A stretch of 64,000 nt of DNA, from assembly GCF_000971965.1 (NCBI RefSeq), contig NZ_LAQP01000016.1:62001-126000 (forward strand). Reading direction: 5' to 3'. The stretch is from Paenibacillus wulumuqiensis. GTDB lineage: Bacteria > Bacillota > Bacilli > Paenibacillales > Paenibacillaceae. Below, piece by piece: positions 8,459 through 18,207 of the stretch. A program made the translations under genes and the position numbers. Numbering within the stretch: the first letter of the stretch is position 1; each line of letters begins with the position of its first letter. The notes beneath the pieces were generated by a model. The model searched no databases. It was not told the origin of the DNA and was given only the letters and a program-made list of their open reading frames with translations.

Positions 8459-9260
8459 TCACCCCATCCTGTGGGTCAGCCGCTGTCTCCGTACCTGGTG
8501 AAACCGCATCATCCGAACGACCCAGCAGCTGCTCCCGGTAGGACAGCGTATAATCCGGTGCCGGAGCGAAATGATCCTGCTCCCGTGAATAACTCTCCGT
8601 AATCCGTCCGCGCTCCATAACCGACACTGTATTGCACAGCCGCTTGACCACATCCATCTCATGCGTCACGATCACAATCGTTACGCCCAGCTGCTCATTA
8701 ATCTGCTGAAGCAGTTCCAGAATGCCTGACGTGGACTTAGGGTCCAGCGCGGATGTCGGTTCATCGCACAGCAGTACCCGCGGATGATTGGCAATCGCTC
8801 TCGCAATCGCTACCCGCTGCTTCTGTCCGCCGCTGAGCTGTGCCGGATATTCATCCAGCTTGTCCAGCAGCCCTACCTGTTCCAGACACTCCCTTACCCG
8901 CGCCTGCCGGCGGTCCTTGGGTATACCCGCCAATTCCAGTGGTACGGCGACATTGCCGCCCACTGTCCGGTTGTGCACCAGATTGAACTGCTGGAAGATC
9001 ATGCCGATCTGCTGACGTGCCGGACGAAGACGCCGCTCGGGCAGTCCGGTCAGCCGCTCTCCATTTACTGTCACCGAGCCCTGATCCGGCCGCTCCAGCA
9101 TATTGATCATGCGCAGCAGGGTCGACTTACCTGCACCACTGCTGCCGACAATGCCGTGTATATCGCCTGCCTGGATATGCAGAGTCACTTCATCCACCGC
9201 AGCCTGCCCACCGTCTATTCTACTGAAATATTTGCTTACGCCTTGCAGCGCGATCATCAC
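8445..9260 (-). CDS. metN: Methionine ABC transporter ATP-binding protein lacking the NIL domain
   Basis: ATPase that powers methionine import. Visible motifs are Walker A GSSGAGKST, Q-loop IFQQFNLVHNRTV, signature LSGGQKQRVAIARAI, Walker B VLLCDEPTSALD and switch His in IVTHEMD. The start at 9260 follows GGAGGAGGT. Typical MetN is about 340 residues with a C-terminal ACT-like NIL domain that binds methionine and inhibits transport. This protein has 271 residues and ends in a polar, acidic tail (SPGTETAADPQDGVNGNG), so the feedback domain is absent. No frameshift is needed to explain this, because metP begins inside the gene as usual. Confidence 0.9.
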   Translation of the reverse strand: MMIALQGVSKYFSRIDGGQAAVDEVTLHIQAGDIHGIVGSSGAGKSTLLRMINMLERPDQGSVTVNGERLTGLPERRLRPARQQIGMIFQQFNLVHNRTVGGNVAVPLELAGIPKDRRQARVRECLEQVGLLDKLDEYPAQLSGGQKQRVAIARAIANHPRVLLCDEPTSALDPKSTSGILELLQQINEQLGVTIVIVTHEMDVVKRLCNTVSVMERGRITESYSREQDHFAPAPDYTLSYREQLLGRSDDAVSPGTETAADPQDGVNGNG

Positions 9261-9349
9261 TCTGACCTCCTCCGCCTCATAGCCGGCCTGTTGAGGAATA
9301 CTTTGTATTACTATTCTTACCTTACTGTTATACCCGGCACTTCTGCTAC

Positions 9350-9378
9350 ATTATAAGCAAATGTCTATGCTGTGTCAC
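9350..9378 (-). promoter_or_regulatory. SigA-type promoter of metNPQ
   Basis: On the minus strand GTGACA (9373-9378), a 17-nt spacer and a perfect TATAAT (9350-9355). The leader to the metN start is about 85 nt and holds no recognisable S-box or T-box element. Confidence 0.7.
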
Positions 9379-9472
9379 TAATTTTATTATCTAACATGAA
9401 ACCTTTCCAGGGAAAGGGTATAATGAGAAAGAAAGCGTTCACTATTTTAACGATAAAGGGGCAATTTATCCA

Positions 9473-10072
9473 ATGATCCAAAAACACACAGCTGCCAGTC
9501 TGCTGACTATCCTCATGACTGTCAGCCTTTTCAGCCCGGCCGAAAGTAAAGCCGCTGCACTTAACGGAGAACTCGCAGGTTCTCAGGCTCCGCAGCTGTA
9601 TACAAACTCGGCAGCATCTATTCACTCTCTGCCTGTCCTCACTCCTCTGGCAGCAGCTTATCCCGTGATGCCCATGAACAGCAAAACAGGTCCCATGTTG
9701 AAAAAAGGCTATATCCCCGGCTACAAAATTCGCTTCGGCATGACCATGCAGCAGGTCCAAAAAGTCTATGGCCAGCCGGTACGCTCCGATTATTATCTTG
9801 GCGGAGAATACTTCAAGCTAAGTAAAATGCCCAATGCAGTCTTTTACTTTGAAGGCCCAAATCGTACTCTCTCCAGTATCCTGATTGTCCCCCCAGGGTT
9901 TAAAGGCCACACTTTTGCAGATATTCGTAAAGCGCTCGGCAAGCCAAATAGTGAGGGCAACGATATATTGGACAGTTACGATCAGGTGATGATGTATACT
10001 TATGGCAAAGTTACAATGTACTTTGGTGCTAACAACGGTAAATTGATCGATGTTCTTATTGTGAATAAATAA
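9473..10072 (+). CDS. Secreted protein of unknown function, DUF4309/YjgB-like
   Basis: The 199-residue product starts at 9473 behind AAAGGGG and carries a signal peptide (MIQKHTAASLLTILMTVSLF, cleavage near ESKAA). After a low-complexity linker (about 30-72), two similar units can be seen: IRFGMTMQQVQKVYGQP (about 86-102) and TFADIRKALGKP (about 145-156). Each is a short helix ending in a GxP turn, the pattern of DUF4309/YjgB and BamE-like small secreted domains. The DUF call is from pattern only. It is a single gene ended by a strong terminator at 10103-10158. Confidence 0.7.
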   Translation: MIQKHTAASLLTILMTVSLFSPAESKAAALNGELAGSQAPQLYTNSAASIHSLPVLTPLAAAYPVMPMNSKTGPMLKKGYIPGYKIRFGMTMQQVQKVYGQPVRSDYYLGGEYFKLSKMPNAVFYFEGPNRTLSSILIVPPGFKGHTFADIRKALGKPNSEGNDILDSYDQVMMYTYGKVTMYFGANNGKLIDVLIVNK

Positions 10073-10102
10073 ACATTATCAAAGCAAATAAGACTGCAAA
10101 GC

Positions 10103-10158
10103 AAACAGGCACCATTCTGATAATCACCGTAAGGTAACCGTCAGAATGGTGCCTGTTT
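10103..10158. terminator. Bidirectional terminator between the 9473 gene and nirD
   Basis: An 18-bp perfect stem (AAACAGGCACCATTCTGA and complement) with a 20-nt loop lies between two convergent genes. Confidence 0.9.
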
Positions 10159-10234
10159 ATTTCGTAGTAATGCTTACTTATTCAAATAGTGATTGCTCAT
10201 AAAATATTGCTTGCCTCTAACCTTCATCTGCCAC

Positions 10235-10555
10235 TCAGACAGCAATCCACACCTGACCATTTGCCAGCTTCACATCAAAGGTACGCACCTGACCTTCATC
10301 TGGTGCCTGTACCAGTCCGGTCTCCAGATCAATCTGCCAGTCATACAGCGGATCGTACAGTATATGCCCGGATACGATCCCTTCGGCTATTGGGCCGCCT
10401 TTTGGATGAGGATTGCGGTTCTCCAATGCATATACCTGATCATCCGATGTGCGGAATACGGCGAGTTCCAATCCTTTCAGTTCCAGTACACGGCCGATCC
10501 GGCTCATGAATTCCTCCAGCTGACCGACAGGGTAAAATGTCTGTACACTGTTCAT
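10235..10555 (-). CDS. nirD: Assimilatory nitrite reductase [NAD(P)H], small subunit
   Basis: The 106-residue protein is the partner of NirB in the siroheme nitrite reductase that makes ammonium from nitrite. It has a Rieske-like fold without iron-sulfur ligands: NRNPHPKGGPIAEGIVSG and LYDPLYDWQIDLETG occupy the places where true Rieske proteins have Cys-His pairs, and this absence is normal for NirD. The start follows GGAGAG at eight bases. It lies 94 nt after nirB on the same strand and is surely co-transcribed. Confidence 0.93.
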   Translation of the reverse strand: MNSVQTFYPVGQLEEFMSRIGRVLELKGLELAVFRTSDDQVYALENRNPHPKGGPIAEGIVSGHILYDPLYDWQIDLETGLVQAPDEGQVRTFDVKLANGQVWIAV

Positions 10556-10649
10556 CGCTTCATCTCTCCTTTATATCTCTGCGTGGATACACCTGAATTT
10601 ACGGTATGGTTTGAGCATTTATTTATCGTTTCCTCGACGTATACTTTGC

Positions 10650-13073
10650 TTACACTTCGACTTTTTTACCGAACAGCGCGGTACGGGTCTCTTCGTCATT
10701 CAGTACTTTTTGCCAAGGATCTTCAACCTGGGCGAGTGCGATATTGACGCGTTCTACCAGCTGTTGGCGGTTGTTCTCGTCTTCCAGAATAGCTGCCTTG
10801 ATCGTATCCAGTCCCATGCGCTCTACCCATTCCGATGTACGCTCCAGGTATTTGCCTGTCTCGCGGTAGTACTGGATGATCGCGCCGCACAGATCGATCA
10901 GTTCCTGGTCGGTTTTGACTTTGCAGAACGAATCGGCCAGACGGGCTTTGATCCCGCCGTTACCACCGATAAAGATCTCCCAGCCGCCATCATTGCCGAC
11001 GATACCGATATCCTTGGTGCACGACTCCGCACAGTTACGAGGGCAGCCATTGACCGCCATTTTGAACTTGGCCGGGAAGTCGAGGCGTTCGAATCGTTGT
11101 TCCAGCGATGCGCCCATTCCCATCGAATCCTGGGTACCGAAGCGGCAGAACTGCGAACCGACACAGGTTTTGACCGTACGCAGCGATTTGGCGTAGGCAT
11201 AACCCGATGGCATATCAAGCTCTTCCCATACTTTTGGCAGATCTTCCTTCTCGACACCGATCAGGTCGATCCGCTGTCCGCCGGTCATTTTGACGGCTTT
11301 GACATTGTATTTGACCGACACATCAGCGATTTTCTTGAGGTCTTCCGGAGTGGTGACACCGCCGTACATACGCGGTACGACAGTATAGGTGCCGTCTTTC
11401 TGGATATTGGCGTTCATGCGTTCGTTGACGAAGCGCGACGATTTCTCATCCTGATAGTCTACCGGATAGATCATGCCGAGATAGTAGTTGATCGCAGGGC
11501 GGCACTTCGAGCAGCCTTCCGGCTTTTGCCATTCCATCACGTTCATGACTTCCTTGACGGTACGGAGTCCTTTTTCACGAATCGCAGCGACTACTTCATC
11601 ACGGCTGTGGGTAGTACATCCGCACATGCCCTGGCTCGAAGCTACAGCGGCACCATCACCGAGTACATACTGCAGAATCTGTTCAACAACCGGTTTACAG
11701 CCGCCGCACGAACGGGTTGCGCCTGTACAAGCCTTGATCTCGTCGACACTGGTAAGCCCTTTGTCCTGAATGGCACTGACGATATCCAGCTTGGTGACAC
11801 CGTTACAGCCGCAGACGATTTCGTCATTGGCCATTGTTTCGACCGAAGCTTTTTTCTTGCTATGGCTGCATCCGCCGGTACCCATCAGTTCGGCATATAG
11901 CTCATCGGTCATCGGTGCGGCTTCGCGAATCAGCTTTTGCAGCTGAGCGGAGTCGTTGATGTCGCCGAACAATACAGCGCCGACGATGATGTTATCCTGC
12001 AAAATGATCTTTTTATAGGTTCTCTTCCAGTCATCACGTGCTGTAATGACGGATTGATGTTCATTTTCAATAAATACGCCGGCCGAGAATACATCGACAC
12101 CGGAGATTTTCAGTTTGGTCGATACGGTCGATCCTTCATACGGCTGGGCTTCGAGGCCGCAGATGTGCTTGGCCAGTACCATACCCTGTTCGAACAGCGG
12201 AGCGACCAGACCATAGCAGGTCTCCCGGTGCTGTACGCATTCGCCAACAGCATACACATTTGGCATGGAAGTCTGCAGATAATCATCCACCAGAATACCG
12301 CGTGTTGTCTCAATGCCGCTGTTCTGTGCCACTTCGATATTCGGACGAATGCCTGCTGCCATAACCACAAAATCTGCCTGCAGCGTCGTACCATCCTTGA
12401 ACAGCAGGCGCTCCACGCGCTCGCCGCCCTGCAGCTCAGCGGTTTGTGCGCCCATGCGGAATTTGATGCCCTGGCTTTCCAGTTCCTTTTTGAGCATCGC
12501 TGCAGCTACGGAATCCAGCTGGCGTTCCATCAGATCATCCATCAGATGGACGACGGTTACATCCATACCGAGACTGACCAGACCTTTGGCTGCTTCGAGG
12601 CCGAGCAGACCGCCGCCGATGACAGCAGCTGTACGATAATTCTTGGCTGCCTCCATCATCTGGTGACAATCGGCAATATCACGGAATCCGACAACACCCT
12701 GCTTTTCATGACCGGGGATCGGCAGAATGAGCGATTTGGAACCGGTAGCGATAATGACTTTGTCATAAGGCACCTGCAGGCCGCTATCCGTCAGGATCAT
12801 CTGTGTCTCCGGATCGATCGCTGTTACCGTTACACCGGTGTGCAGTGTAATATGATTCTCTTCGTACCATTCGTGGCTGTTCAGTACGATATCATCGATC
12901 GTCTGGCTGCCTTCCAGTACATAAGAGAGCATGATCCGGTTGTAGTTGGGATGCGGCTCACTGCCGATGACGGTGATGTCATAAGCTCCGCCCAACTTGA
13001 TAATCTGCTCCAGTGTTGCTACCCCTGCCATCCCGTTCCCAATCAGTACCAAGCGTTCGCGTGTTGTGTTCAT
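10650..13073 (-). CDS. nirB: Assimilatory nitrite reductase [NAD(P)H], large subunit
   Basis: The 807-residue cytoplasmic enzyme reduces nitrite to ammonium with NAD(P)H. Domains in order: FAD/NAD-binding pyridine nucleotide-disulfide oxidoreductase (about 1-310; VLIGNGMAGVATLEQ, AAVIGGGLLGLEAAKGL); two BFD-like [2Fe-2S] Cys clusters (about 420-530; CGCNGVTK...CGGCKP and CGCTTHSR...CSKCRP); nitrite/sulfite reductase ferredoxin-like half; then the siroheme and [4Fe-4S] domain with CVGSQFCRFG and GCPRNCAESC. The start has ACAGGAGG eight bases upstream. It heads the nirBD operon, which has a class II Fnr-type promoter (13206-13248). No nitrate reductase or siroheme gene is in the window. Confidence 0.96.
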   Translation of the reverse strand: MNTTRERLVLIGNGMAGVATLEQIIKLGGAYDITVIGSEPHPNYNRIMLSYVLEGSQTIDDIVLNSHEWYEENHITLHTGVTVTAIDPETQMILTDSGLQVPYDKVIIATGSKSLILPIPGHEKQGVVGFRDIADCHQMMEAAKNYRTAAVIGGGLLGLEAAKGLVSLGMDVTVVHLMDDLMERQLDSVAAAMLKKELESQGIKFRMGAQTAELQGGERVERLLFKDGTTLQADFVVMAAGIRPNIEVAQNSGIETTRGILVDDYLQTSMPNVYAVGECVQHRETCYGLVAPLFEQGMVLAKHICGLEAQPYEGSTVSTKLKISGVDVFSAGVFIENEHQSVITARDDWKRTYKKIILQDNIIVGAVLFGDINDSAQLQKLIREAAPMTDELYAELMGTGGCSHSKKKASVETMANDEIVCGCNGVTKLDIVSAIQDKGLTSVDEIKACTGATRSCGGCKPVVEQILQYVLGDGAAVASSQGMCGCTTHSRDEVVAAIREKGLRTVKEVMNVMEWQKPEGCSKCRPAINYYLGMIYPVDYQDEKSSRFVNERMNANIQKDGTYTVVPRMYGGVTTPEDLKKIADVSVKYNVKAVKMTGGQRIDLIGVEKEDLPKVWEELDMPSGYAYAKSLRTVKTCVGSQFCRFGTQDSMGMGASLEQRFERLDFPAKFKMAVNGCPRNCAESCTKDIGIVGNDGGWEIFIGGNGGIKARLADSFCKVKTDQELIDLCGAIIQYYRETGKYLERTSEWVERMGLDTIKAAILEDENNRQQLVERVNIALAQVEDPWQKVLNDEETRTALFGKKVEV

Positions 13074-13205
13074 ATGGATTCCTCCTGTATTCTCTGTTGT
13101 CTCTTTCTCTATTTGGCTTTCCGGCTTAACTGGTTATAGTTACCATATCATGTTACCAATTTCACAATCTTTAGTATTTAAAATTAGATGTTTTCTTATG
13201 TTCCC

Positions 13206-13248
13206 AGTATACCTAGGATGTCAGGTTCCAGATGTGACATAGATCACA
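13206..13248 (-). promoter_or_regulatory. Class II Fnr-type promoter of nirBD
   Basis: A perfect TGTGA-N6-TCACA palindrome (13233-13248) lies upstream of TATACT (13206-13211) on the minus strand. With the start seven bases after the -10, the palindrome is centred at -41.5, the exact class II position. The leader is about 125 nt. The consensus is shared by Fnr and Crp; Fnr is preferred because the operon reduces nitrite. Confidence 0.8.
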
Positions 13249-13315
13249 TTATTTAAAATTTCATCTACTTTTTTTCTTCTTATCTACCCTCGCTCTATTC
13301 CCTGTCAAAAGATCC

Positions 13316-13346
13316 GCAGGGAGAAGCTTATTCGGCTTTCCCCTGC
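13316..13346 (-). terminator. Probable terminator of the P-type ATPase gene
   Basis: An imperfect stem (GCAGGGAGAAGC with GGCTTTCCCCTGC, 6-nt loop) is followed on the minus strand by GGATCTTTT. The rest of 13249-13381 holds no other feature that I can see. Confidence 0.5.
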
Positions 13347-13381
13347 ATGGTTGTTTGTTGGCTATACCGGGTTCCAATACA

Positions 13382-16036
13382 TCAATACTGCTCCGAGCGA
13401 TGTGAAACAGTATCCCGACGATGCGCAGTCAGCCCTTTTCTCAGCTCCACGGCAATCAATGGTATGACTGACAATACAACAGCCAGTCCCCAGTGCGGCA
13501 GGCTCATCGGTACCAGTTGGAAAATGGCTGCAAGCGGCGGCATAACTGCTACCAGCACAATAATCGTCATTGACAGCAGAGCGCACCAGAATAGCGGCCG
13601 ATTCGAGGTGAATCCCATTTTGAAAATAGATTCGTGATTGCTTCGTACATTGAAAACATGAATAACCGACGACAAGCCCAGGATCACAAAAGCCATCGTC
13701 TGCCCCAGCATCGGCGAGGCATTAACCGGTGTACCCAGTTCCACAAAGCTGCCGACATAAAAGCCGACCAGCGTAATAATTGTGAAGATCAGTGCCTGAG
13801 ACATGATTCTGGCAGCAAGACCCTCTGCAAAAATATTGGCATTTCTGGCTATCGGCGGTCTGCTCATATGATCCCGCTCGGCTGCTTCACGGCTGAGGCA
13901 GAATCCGGGAATCCCGTCGGCAACCACATTGATCAGCAGCAGCTGAATCGCAATGACCGGTGCTCCCCAGCCGAGCAGAAGGGCAATCAGCATGATCATG
14001 ATTTCTGAAATATTGCAGCTCAGCAAAAAGTAGATCGCTTTGCGAATATTATCGTATACCCTCCGTCCCTCACTGACCGCCTCGACAATAGTTGCAAAAT
14101 TATCGTCGGTCAGCACCATGTCTGCTGCGTTCCGGGACACATCTGTACCGGTAATGCCCATTGCCGCTCCCACATCGGCAGCTTTCAGCGCCGGGGCATC
14201 ATTTACACCATCGCCGGTCATGGCAACCACTTCACCTCTGGCCTGCCATGCTTTGACAATACGGATCTTGTCTTCGGGACTTACGCGTGCATACACACTG
14301 TAACGGTGCACCTGATGAATCAATTCTTCTTCGGACAGTTCTGCCAGCTCAGCGCCGGTAATCGCCTTTTGCCCACTGGACAGAATACCGAGCTCTCTGG
14401 CAATTGCCGAAGCGGTGACAATATGATCACCCGTAATCATCACGGTACGGATGCCGGCCTGCTTGGCTTCATGGACAGCCATTCTGCTCTCGGGCCGCAG
14501 CGGATCGATCATGCCGACCAGGCCGGCAAATGTCAGATCACGCTCCAGCTCGGCTATATCCATGCTCACCGGCATCTTTTCGTAATATTTGTATCCGGCC
14601 GCCAGTACACGCAGTGCTTTGGAGGCAAAGCAGTCATGAATAATCTGCGCATGCTCCTGCATTCCTTCTTCGTAGCGAACAGGAATACGGTCAAAAGCCC
14701 CCTTGGTCACGGACAGATAGCCCTGCTCCAGCTGGTGTACAGTCGTCATCTGCTTGCGGTCGGAGTCGAAAGGAATCTCAAAGATGCGCGGATACTTGAT
14801 ATCCAGTGCGGCCTTGCTGCTTCCTTTATCATGCAGCAGCTGAATGATGGCGGATTCGGTCGGATCACCGACCACCTTCTCTTCATCGCCTACCTGTTCC
14901 ATGGAGGCGTTATTGACCAGGCTCAGCATGAACAGCAGCTCTTCCTCCGGTTGAGCCCAGTCTTCCTCGGCGGACTTGGGCGCGTGACCGGCCGACCATA
15001 CCTGCTGGACCGTCATCCGGTTCTCGGTCAGTGTGCCCGTTTTGTCCGAACAGATGACCGAAGCGCTTCCCAGTGTCTCCACGGCTGGAATCCGCCGGAT
15101 GAGAGCATGGCGGCCGACCATATTCTGCACACCAAAAGCCAGTGTAATGGTGACAATAACCGGCAATGTCTCCGGTACGGCTGCGACAGCCAACGAGACG
15201 GCAGTCATCAGCATATTCAGCGCCGATTCTCCCTGATATAGACCGATCAGGAATACGAGCATACCGGCTGCGACAGCTATGAGGCTCAATTGTCTGCCAA
15301 GCCCTGCCAGACGTATCTGCATCGGAGTCTGCTGCTTGGATGTATTATTCAGCAGACCGGCGATTTTTCCCATCTCCGTATCCATACCTGTCTTCACTAC
15401 CACTGCGGTAGCGCGCCCACTGGTAATCAGGCAGCCGGAATACAGCATATTCAGCCGATCACCCAGCGGCGTATCGCCATCCACCTGAGCGTGTTCATCC
15501 TTTTCGACCGGTACACTCTCGCCGGTAAGCGCAGACTCTTCTGCCTTTAATCCGCTGCTTGTAATGATACGGGCATCCGCCGGAATCATATCTCCGGTCT
15601 CCAGCAGAATAATGTCACCAGGCACCAGTTCTCTGGCATCAATCAGCTGTTTGTTGTGATCACGGATGACCGTAGTCATTTGAGTATTCATGTTTTTGAG
15701 TGCTTCCAGTGCACGTTCTGCATTATTTTCCTGACGGATTCCCAGCACGGTGTTGAGAATAACAATAGCGATAATCACGGCGGGTTCGGCGAATCCATGC
15801 TCTGCGGTAAACGCCAGGTAGAGTGATATCGCTGAAGCAATCAGCAAAATGATCGTTGTCACTTCGGACAGCTGATGCCCGATTTTGTGCAGTAGACTTT
15901 CCTTCTTCTCTTCCTCGTACTGATTCAGGCCCTTGGTGCTTTGTCGCTCCATAACCTGCTGACTGGTCAGCCCCTGTTCCGGGTTCGTATGCAGTGCCTG
16001 AATAACCTCATCCAGCTTTTTCTTTACCCATTTCAT
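13382..16036 (-). CDS. P-type cation-transporting ATPase, P2A (calcium-pump) type
   Basis: The 884-residue integral membrane pump is related to Bacillus YloB and SERCA-type Ca2+ ATPases. Motifs: actuator TGES ([13 protein letters not shown]), phosphorylation site [13 protein letters not shown], nucleotide region [10 protein letters not shown] and hinge [13 protein letters not shown]. In M4 the usual PEGLP is PETLP ([11 protein letters not shown]). M5 keeps the Asn and Glu expected for Ca2+ ligands (SCNISEIM). M6 reads NVVADGIPG where SERCA has NLVTD, so the Asp is kept but Thr is Ala. The ion could be Ca2+ or Mn2+. The ATG at 16036 follows GAGAGGTG. The leader is long (about 275 nt) and starts at an Fnr-type promoter, unusual for this family. 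Confidence 0.9.
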   Translation of the reverse strand: MKWVKKKLDEVIQALHTNPEQGLTSQQVMERQSTKGLNQYEEEKKESLLHKIGHQLSEVTTIILLIASAISLYLAFTAEHGFAEPAVIIAIVILNTVLGIRQENNAERALEALKNMNTQMTTVIRDHNKQLIDARELVPGDIILLETGDMIPADARIITSSGLKAEESALTGESVPVEKDEHAQVDGDTPLGDRLNMLYSGCLITSGRATAVVVKTGMDTEMGKIAGLLNNTSKQQTPMQIRLAGLGRQLSLIAVAAGMLVFLIGLYQGESALNMLMTAVSLAVAAVPETLPVIVTITLAFGVQNMVGRHALIRRIPAVETLGSASVICSDKTGTLTENRMTVQQVWSAGHAPKSAEEDWAQPEEELLFMLSLVNNASMEQVGDEEKVVGDPTESAIIQLLHDKGSSKAALDIKYPRIFEIPFDSDRKQMTTVHQLEQGYLSVTKGAFDRIPVRYEEGMQEHAQIIHDCFASKALRVLAAGYKYYEKMPVSMDIAELERDLTFAGLVGMIDPLRPESRMAVHEAKQAGIRTVMITGDHIVTASAIARELGILSSGQKAITGAELAELSEEELIHQVHRYSVYARVSPEDKIRIVKAWQARGEVVAMTGDGVNDAPALKAADVGAAMGITGTDVSRNAADMVLTDDNFATIVEAVSEGRRVYDNIRKAIYFLLSCNISEIMIMLIALLLGWGAPVIAIQLLLINVVADGIPGFCLSREAAERDHMSRPPIARNANIFAEGLAARIMSQALIFTIITLVGFYVGSFVELGTPVNASPMLGQTMAFVILGLSSVIHVFNVRSNHESIFKMGFTSNRPLFWCALLSMTIIVLVAVMPPLAAIFQLVPMSLPHWGLAVVLSVIPLIAVELRKGLTAHRRDTVSHRSEQY

Positions 16037-16317
16037 CGAAACACCTCTCCCGTCTTGGTTGTCGGCTCACGATTTTAGTCTTCGACGTTGTGATGGTGCA
16101 TGATGGAGCGGTAAAGGATCATCATCCTTTCTATATTCAACTCTGCTGTATTCGTGTACTTTTTTCCCCCTTCCAATCCATAAACGGCAGAGCTTGCGCT
16201 CTATCTGCATGACTGGGAATCGTGTAATATCCACTGCTGTATCTCGAATTGAATCCTATTACCAAGAAAGTGGTTCAAATCCACCTAACTAAAATTGTGA
16301 TAGTTATTGCCTTCCCC

Positions 16318-16360
16318 AATATACTGTACATCTGCACATTATCACGTGATTGAGATCACA
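16318..16360 (-). promoter_or_regulatory. Class II Fnr-type promoter upstream of the P-type ATPase
   Basis: A near-perfect palindrome (TGTGA-N6-TCACG on the minus strand, 16345-16360, one mismatch) lies upstream of TATATT (16318-16323). Spacing again puts its centre at -41.5, identical to the nirBD promoter. The transcribed leader 16037-16311 contains no recognisable riboswitch. Confidence 0.7.
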
Positions 16361-16396
16361 ATTTATGTAAAATTTGATTGTTTTCATGAAAAAAAT

Positions 16397-16438
16397 AAAA
16401 AGGAACATCCCCTTTCATACTGGGAAATGTTCCTTTTT
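16397..16438. terminator. Terminator of the keto-acid decarboxylase gene
   Basis: A 12-bp stem AAAAAGGAACAT/ATGTTCCTTTTT with a further GGG/CCC pairing and an A/T flank. It separates the decarboxylase from the Fnr-type promoter. Confidence 0.85.
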
Positions 16439-16524
16439 GTGCTTCTTGCTGTCGGTATATGCTCTAGCCGGGAAGCCTGAATTGCAGCGGGTTCCCGGCG
16501 CTTATCCCATAACGGAAAAGCGGG

Positions 16525-18207
16525 TTACTGCTGCTTCTCCTGCTCCTGCATAAATTCGCGGATTTTCTTCATATAATCGGGTGCATCCATCGGATTACCG
16601 GCGATCATCTCGATCAGACACAGACGGTGTTGCTGCTGCTGTTCAGCCTGACGGATCGCTTCGTCCAGCTCTCCGTTGGTGGTTACCCGGGCAGTATAAG
16701 CTTCCCGGCCAAAGGTCTGGATCAGCTGGGTATAATTCCAGCCTGGAATCTCGTTATACGTCTGCTTGGCTACCTCTTCCTTGACGTTCAGGTATTTCTC
16801 GATCGTATACCCGCCGTTATTCAATACGAAAATGATCGGCTTGCAGCCGTATTCCAGCATGGAACTCAATTCCTGCACGGTCAGCTGCATCGATCCCTCG
16901 CCTGTAAATAAAATCACCCGGCGATCCGGAGCAGCGATACACGCGCCAAATGTCGAAGGCGTCGCATATCCGATACTTTGCCAGCCGCCCTGACCGATCA
17001 GCATGGCATTCTGCGGCAGACGGATCTGGGACATGCCGTAGAACAACGTTCCCGTCTCGGTGACGACAATATCACCACTTTGCAGCAGCTGCTGGAAGCG
17101 TGGATAATAGTAGCCCGTATGCAGCGGCTCATCCGGCTGTCCCTGCTGCTCTGCATAAGGGAAAGACGTCTCCGGTACAGACGACATACTCATCCAGCCC
17201 AGCTCGATCAGCGCATTGATCATATCTTCGCCGCGGATATTCTGGTAGGCCGCTTCACCAATCATGACCGATTGGGGCTGAATATTGATAACCTTGTTCA
17301 TATCCAGCTTGGCCGTAAAGTTGGCTGTATTCGTATCCGACCAGATCAGCCCCAGTGCGATCACGGTGTCGGCATTTTCCACAATCTGTGTCACTTCCTG
17401 ATTGCCAAAGGCTCCGCTGTATACTCCGATATAGCGGGCATGACTCTCATCGAATCCGCTTTTGCCCATCATCGTGGATGCGGCCGGGATATTGAGCGCT
17501 TCGGCGAGATGGCGTGCCGGCTCCTGCCAGCGCTGGCGCAGAACGGTGCTGTCGGACAGCAGAACTGCATTTTCCGAAGCTTCCAGCAGCTGGCGAGCAT
17601 GGCTGATCGCAGCCTGAAGCGAGGACTGGCTGGTCTCCAACGGTTGCTGCTGTGGCGTATGCTGGAATACCTGCTCGGTAACCAGGTCGATAGCGACCAT
17701 GAGATAGACCGGTTTGCCGGTCGTTTTGGCAATATGGATCGCCTGTGGAATCTCGAACATGGCATTTTCCGGTGTCAGTACGGTAGTATAGGCGGTGATC
17801 GGCTCATATACGCGGCGGAATACGTCGTAATCTCCGTCAAGCAATGTATGGTGCATCAGCTTTTTGCCCTGCTGTGCCTGGGTCTTCGGCGTTCCGACAA
17901 TATGGATAATCGGTATATTCTCGCTGTATGCGCCGGCGATAGCGTTACATGCGCTCATCTCGCCAACGCCAAATGTGGTGATCAGCGCAGATATACCTTT
18001 GATCCGTGCATACCCGTCTGCAGCATACCCGGCATTCAGCTCATTGCGCGCAGGGATAAATCCGATGCCTTCATACTTTTCCAGCGTATCGAGCAGGGTA
18101 AAGTTATAATCTCCGGGCACTCCGAAAATCTCGGTAATCCCCTCCTGCTGCAGACAATCCAGCAAATAGTTTCCCAGCGTTGTTCCGGTTTTGGTCAATG
18201 TACTCAT
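16525..18207 (-). CDS. ipdC: Thiamine-diphosphate alpha-keto acid decarboxylase (indolepyruvate/phenylpyruvate decarboxylase type)
   Basis: Decarboxylates 2-keto acids such as indole-3-pyruvate or phenylpyruvate to aldehydes; in Paenibacillus this enzyme type is linked to indole-acetic-acid synthesis. The start is the ATG at 18207 behind GAGGGG, not the upstream one at 18255. Features of the 560 residues: catalytic Glu in PARNELNAGYAADGYAR (about 50), the paired histidines of this subclass in KLMHHTLLDGD (about 112), and the ThDP motif GEGSMQLTVQ...NNGGYTIE (GDG variant, about 425-460). Pyruvate decarboxylase or a branched-chain keto-acid decarboxylase remain possible because substrate cannot be read from sequence. 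It is a single gene ended by the hairpin at 16397. Confidence 0.85.
   Translation of the reverse strand: MSTLTKTGTTLGNYLLDCLQQEGITEIFGVPGDYNFTLLDTLEKYEGIGFIPARNELNAGYAADGYARIKGISALITTFGVGEMSACNAIAGAYSENIPIIHIVGTPKTQAQQGKKLMHHTLLDGDYDVFRRVYEPITAYTTVLTPENAMFEIPQAIHIAKTTGKPVYLMVAIDLVTEQVFQHTPQQQPLETSQSSLQAAISHARQLLEASENAVLLSDSTVLRQRWQEPARHLAEALNIPAASTMMGKSGFDESHARYIGVYSGAFGNQEVTQIVENADTVIALGLIWSDTNTANFTAKLDMNKVINIQPQSVMIGEAAYQNIRGEDMINALIELGWMSMSSVPETSFPYAEQQGQPDEPLHTGYYYPRFQQLLQSGDIVVTETGTLFYGMSQIRLPQNAMLIGQGGWQSIGYATPSTFGACIAAPDRRVILFTGEGSMQLTVQELSSMLEYGCKPIIFVLNNGGYTIEKYLNVKEEVAKQTYNEIPGWNYTQLIQTFGREAYTARVTTNGELDEAIRQAEQQQQHRLCLIEMIAGNPMDAPDYMKKIREFMQEQEKQQ

Noticed and set aside
9261-9349. 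S-box or T-box riboswitch before metN
   Set aside because: The leader is under 100 nt; neither the S-box core nor the T-box AGGGTGG element could be found.
10611-11900. Long plus-strand frame opposite nirB
   Set aside because: Antisense of a certain nirB gene; codon pattern and residues look like a shadow frame.
11937-13139. Plus-strand frame opposite the nirB N-terminal half
   Set aside because: Antisense shadow of nirB.
16037-16317. Metal riboswitch in the long leader of the P-type ATPase
   Set aside because: No yybP-ykoY-like or M-box core was seen; sequence is AT-rich without strong paired arms.
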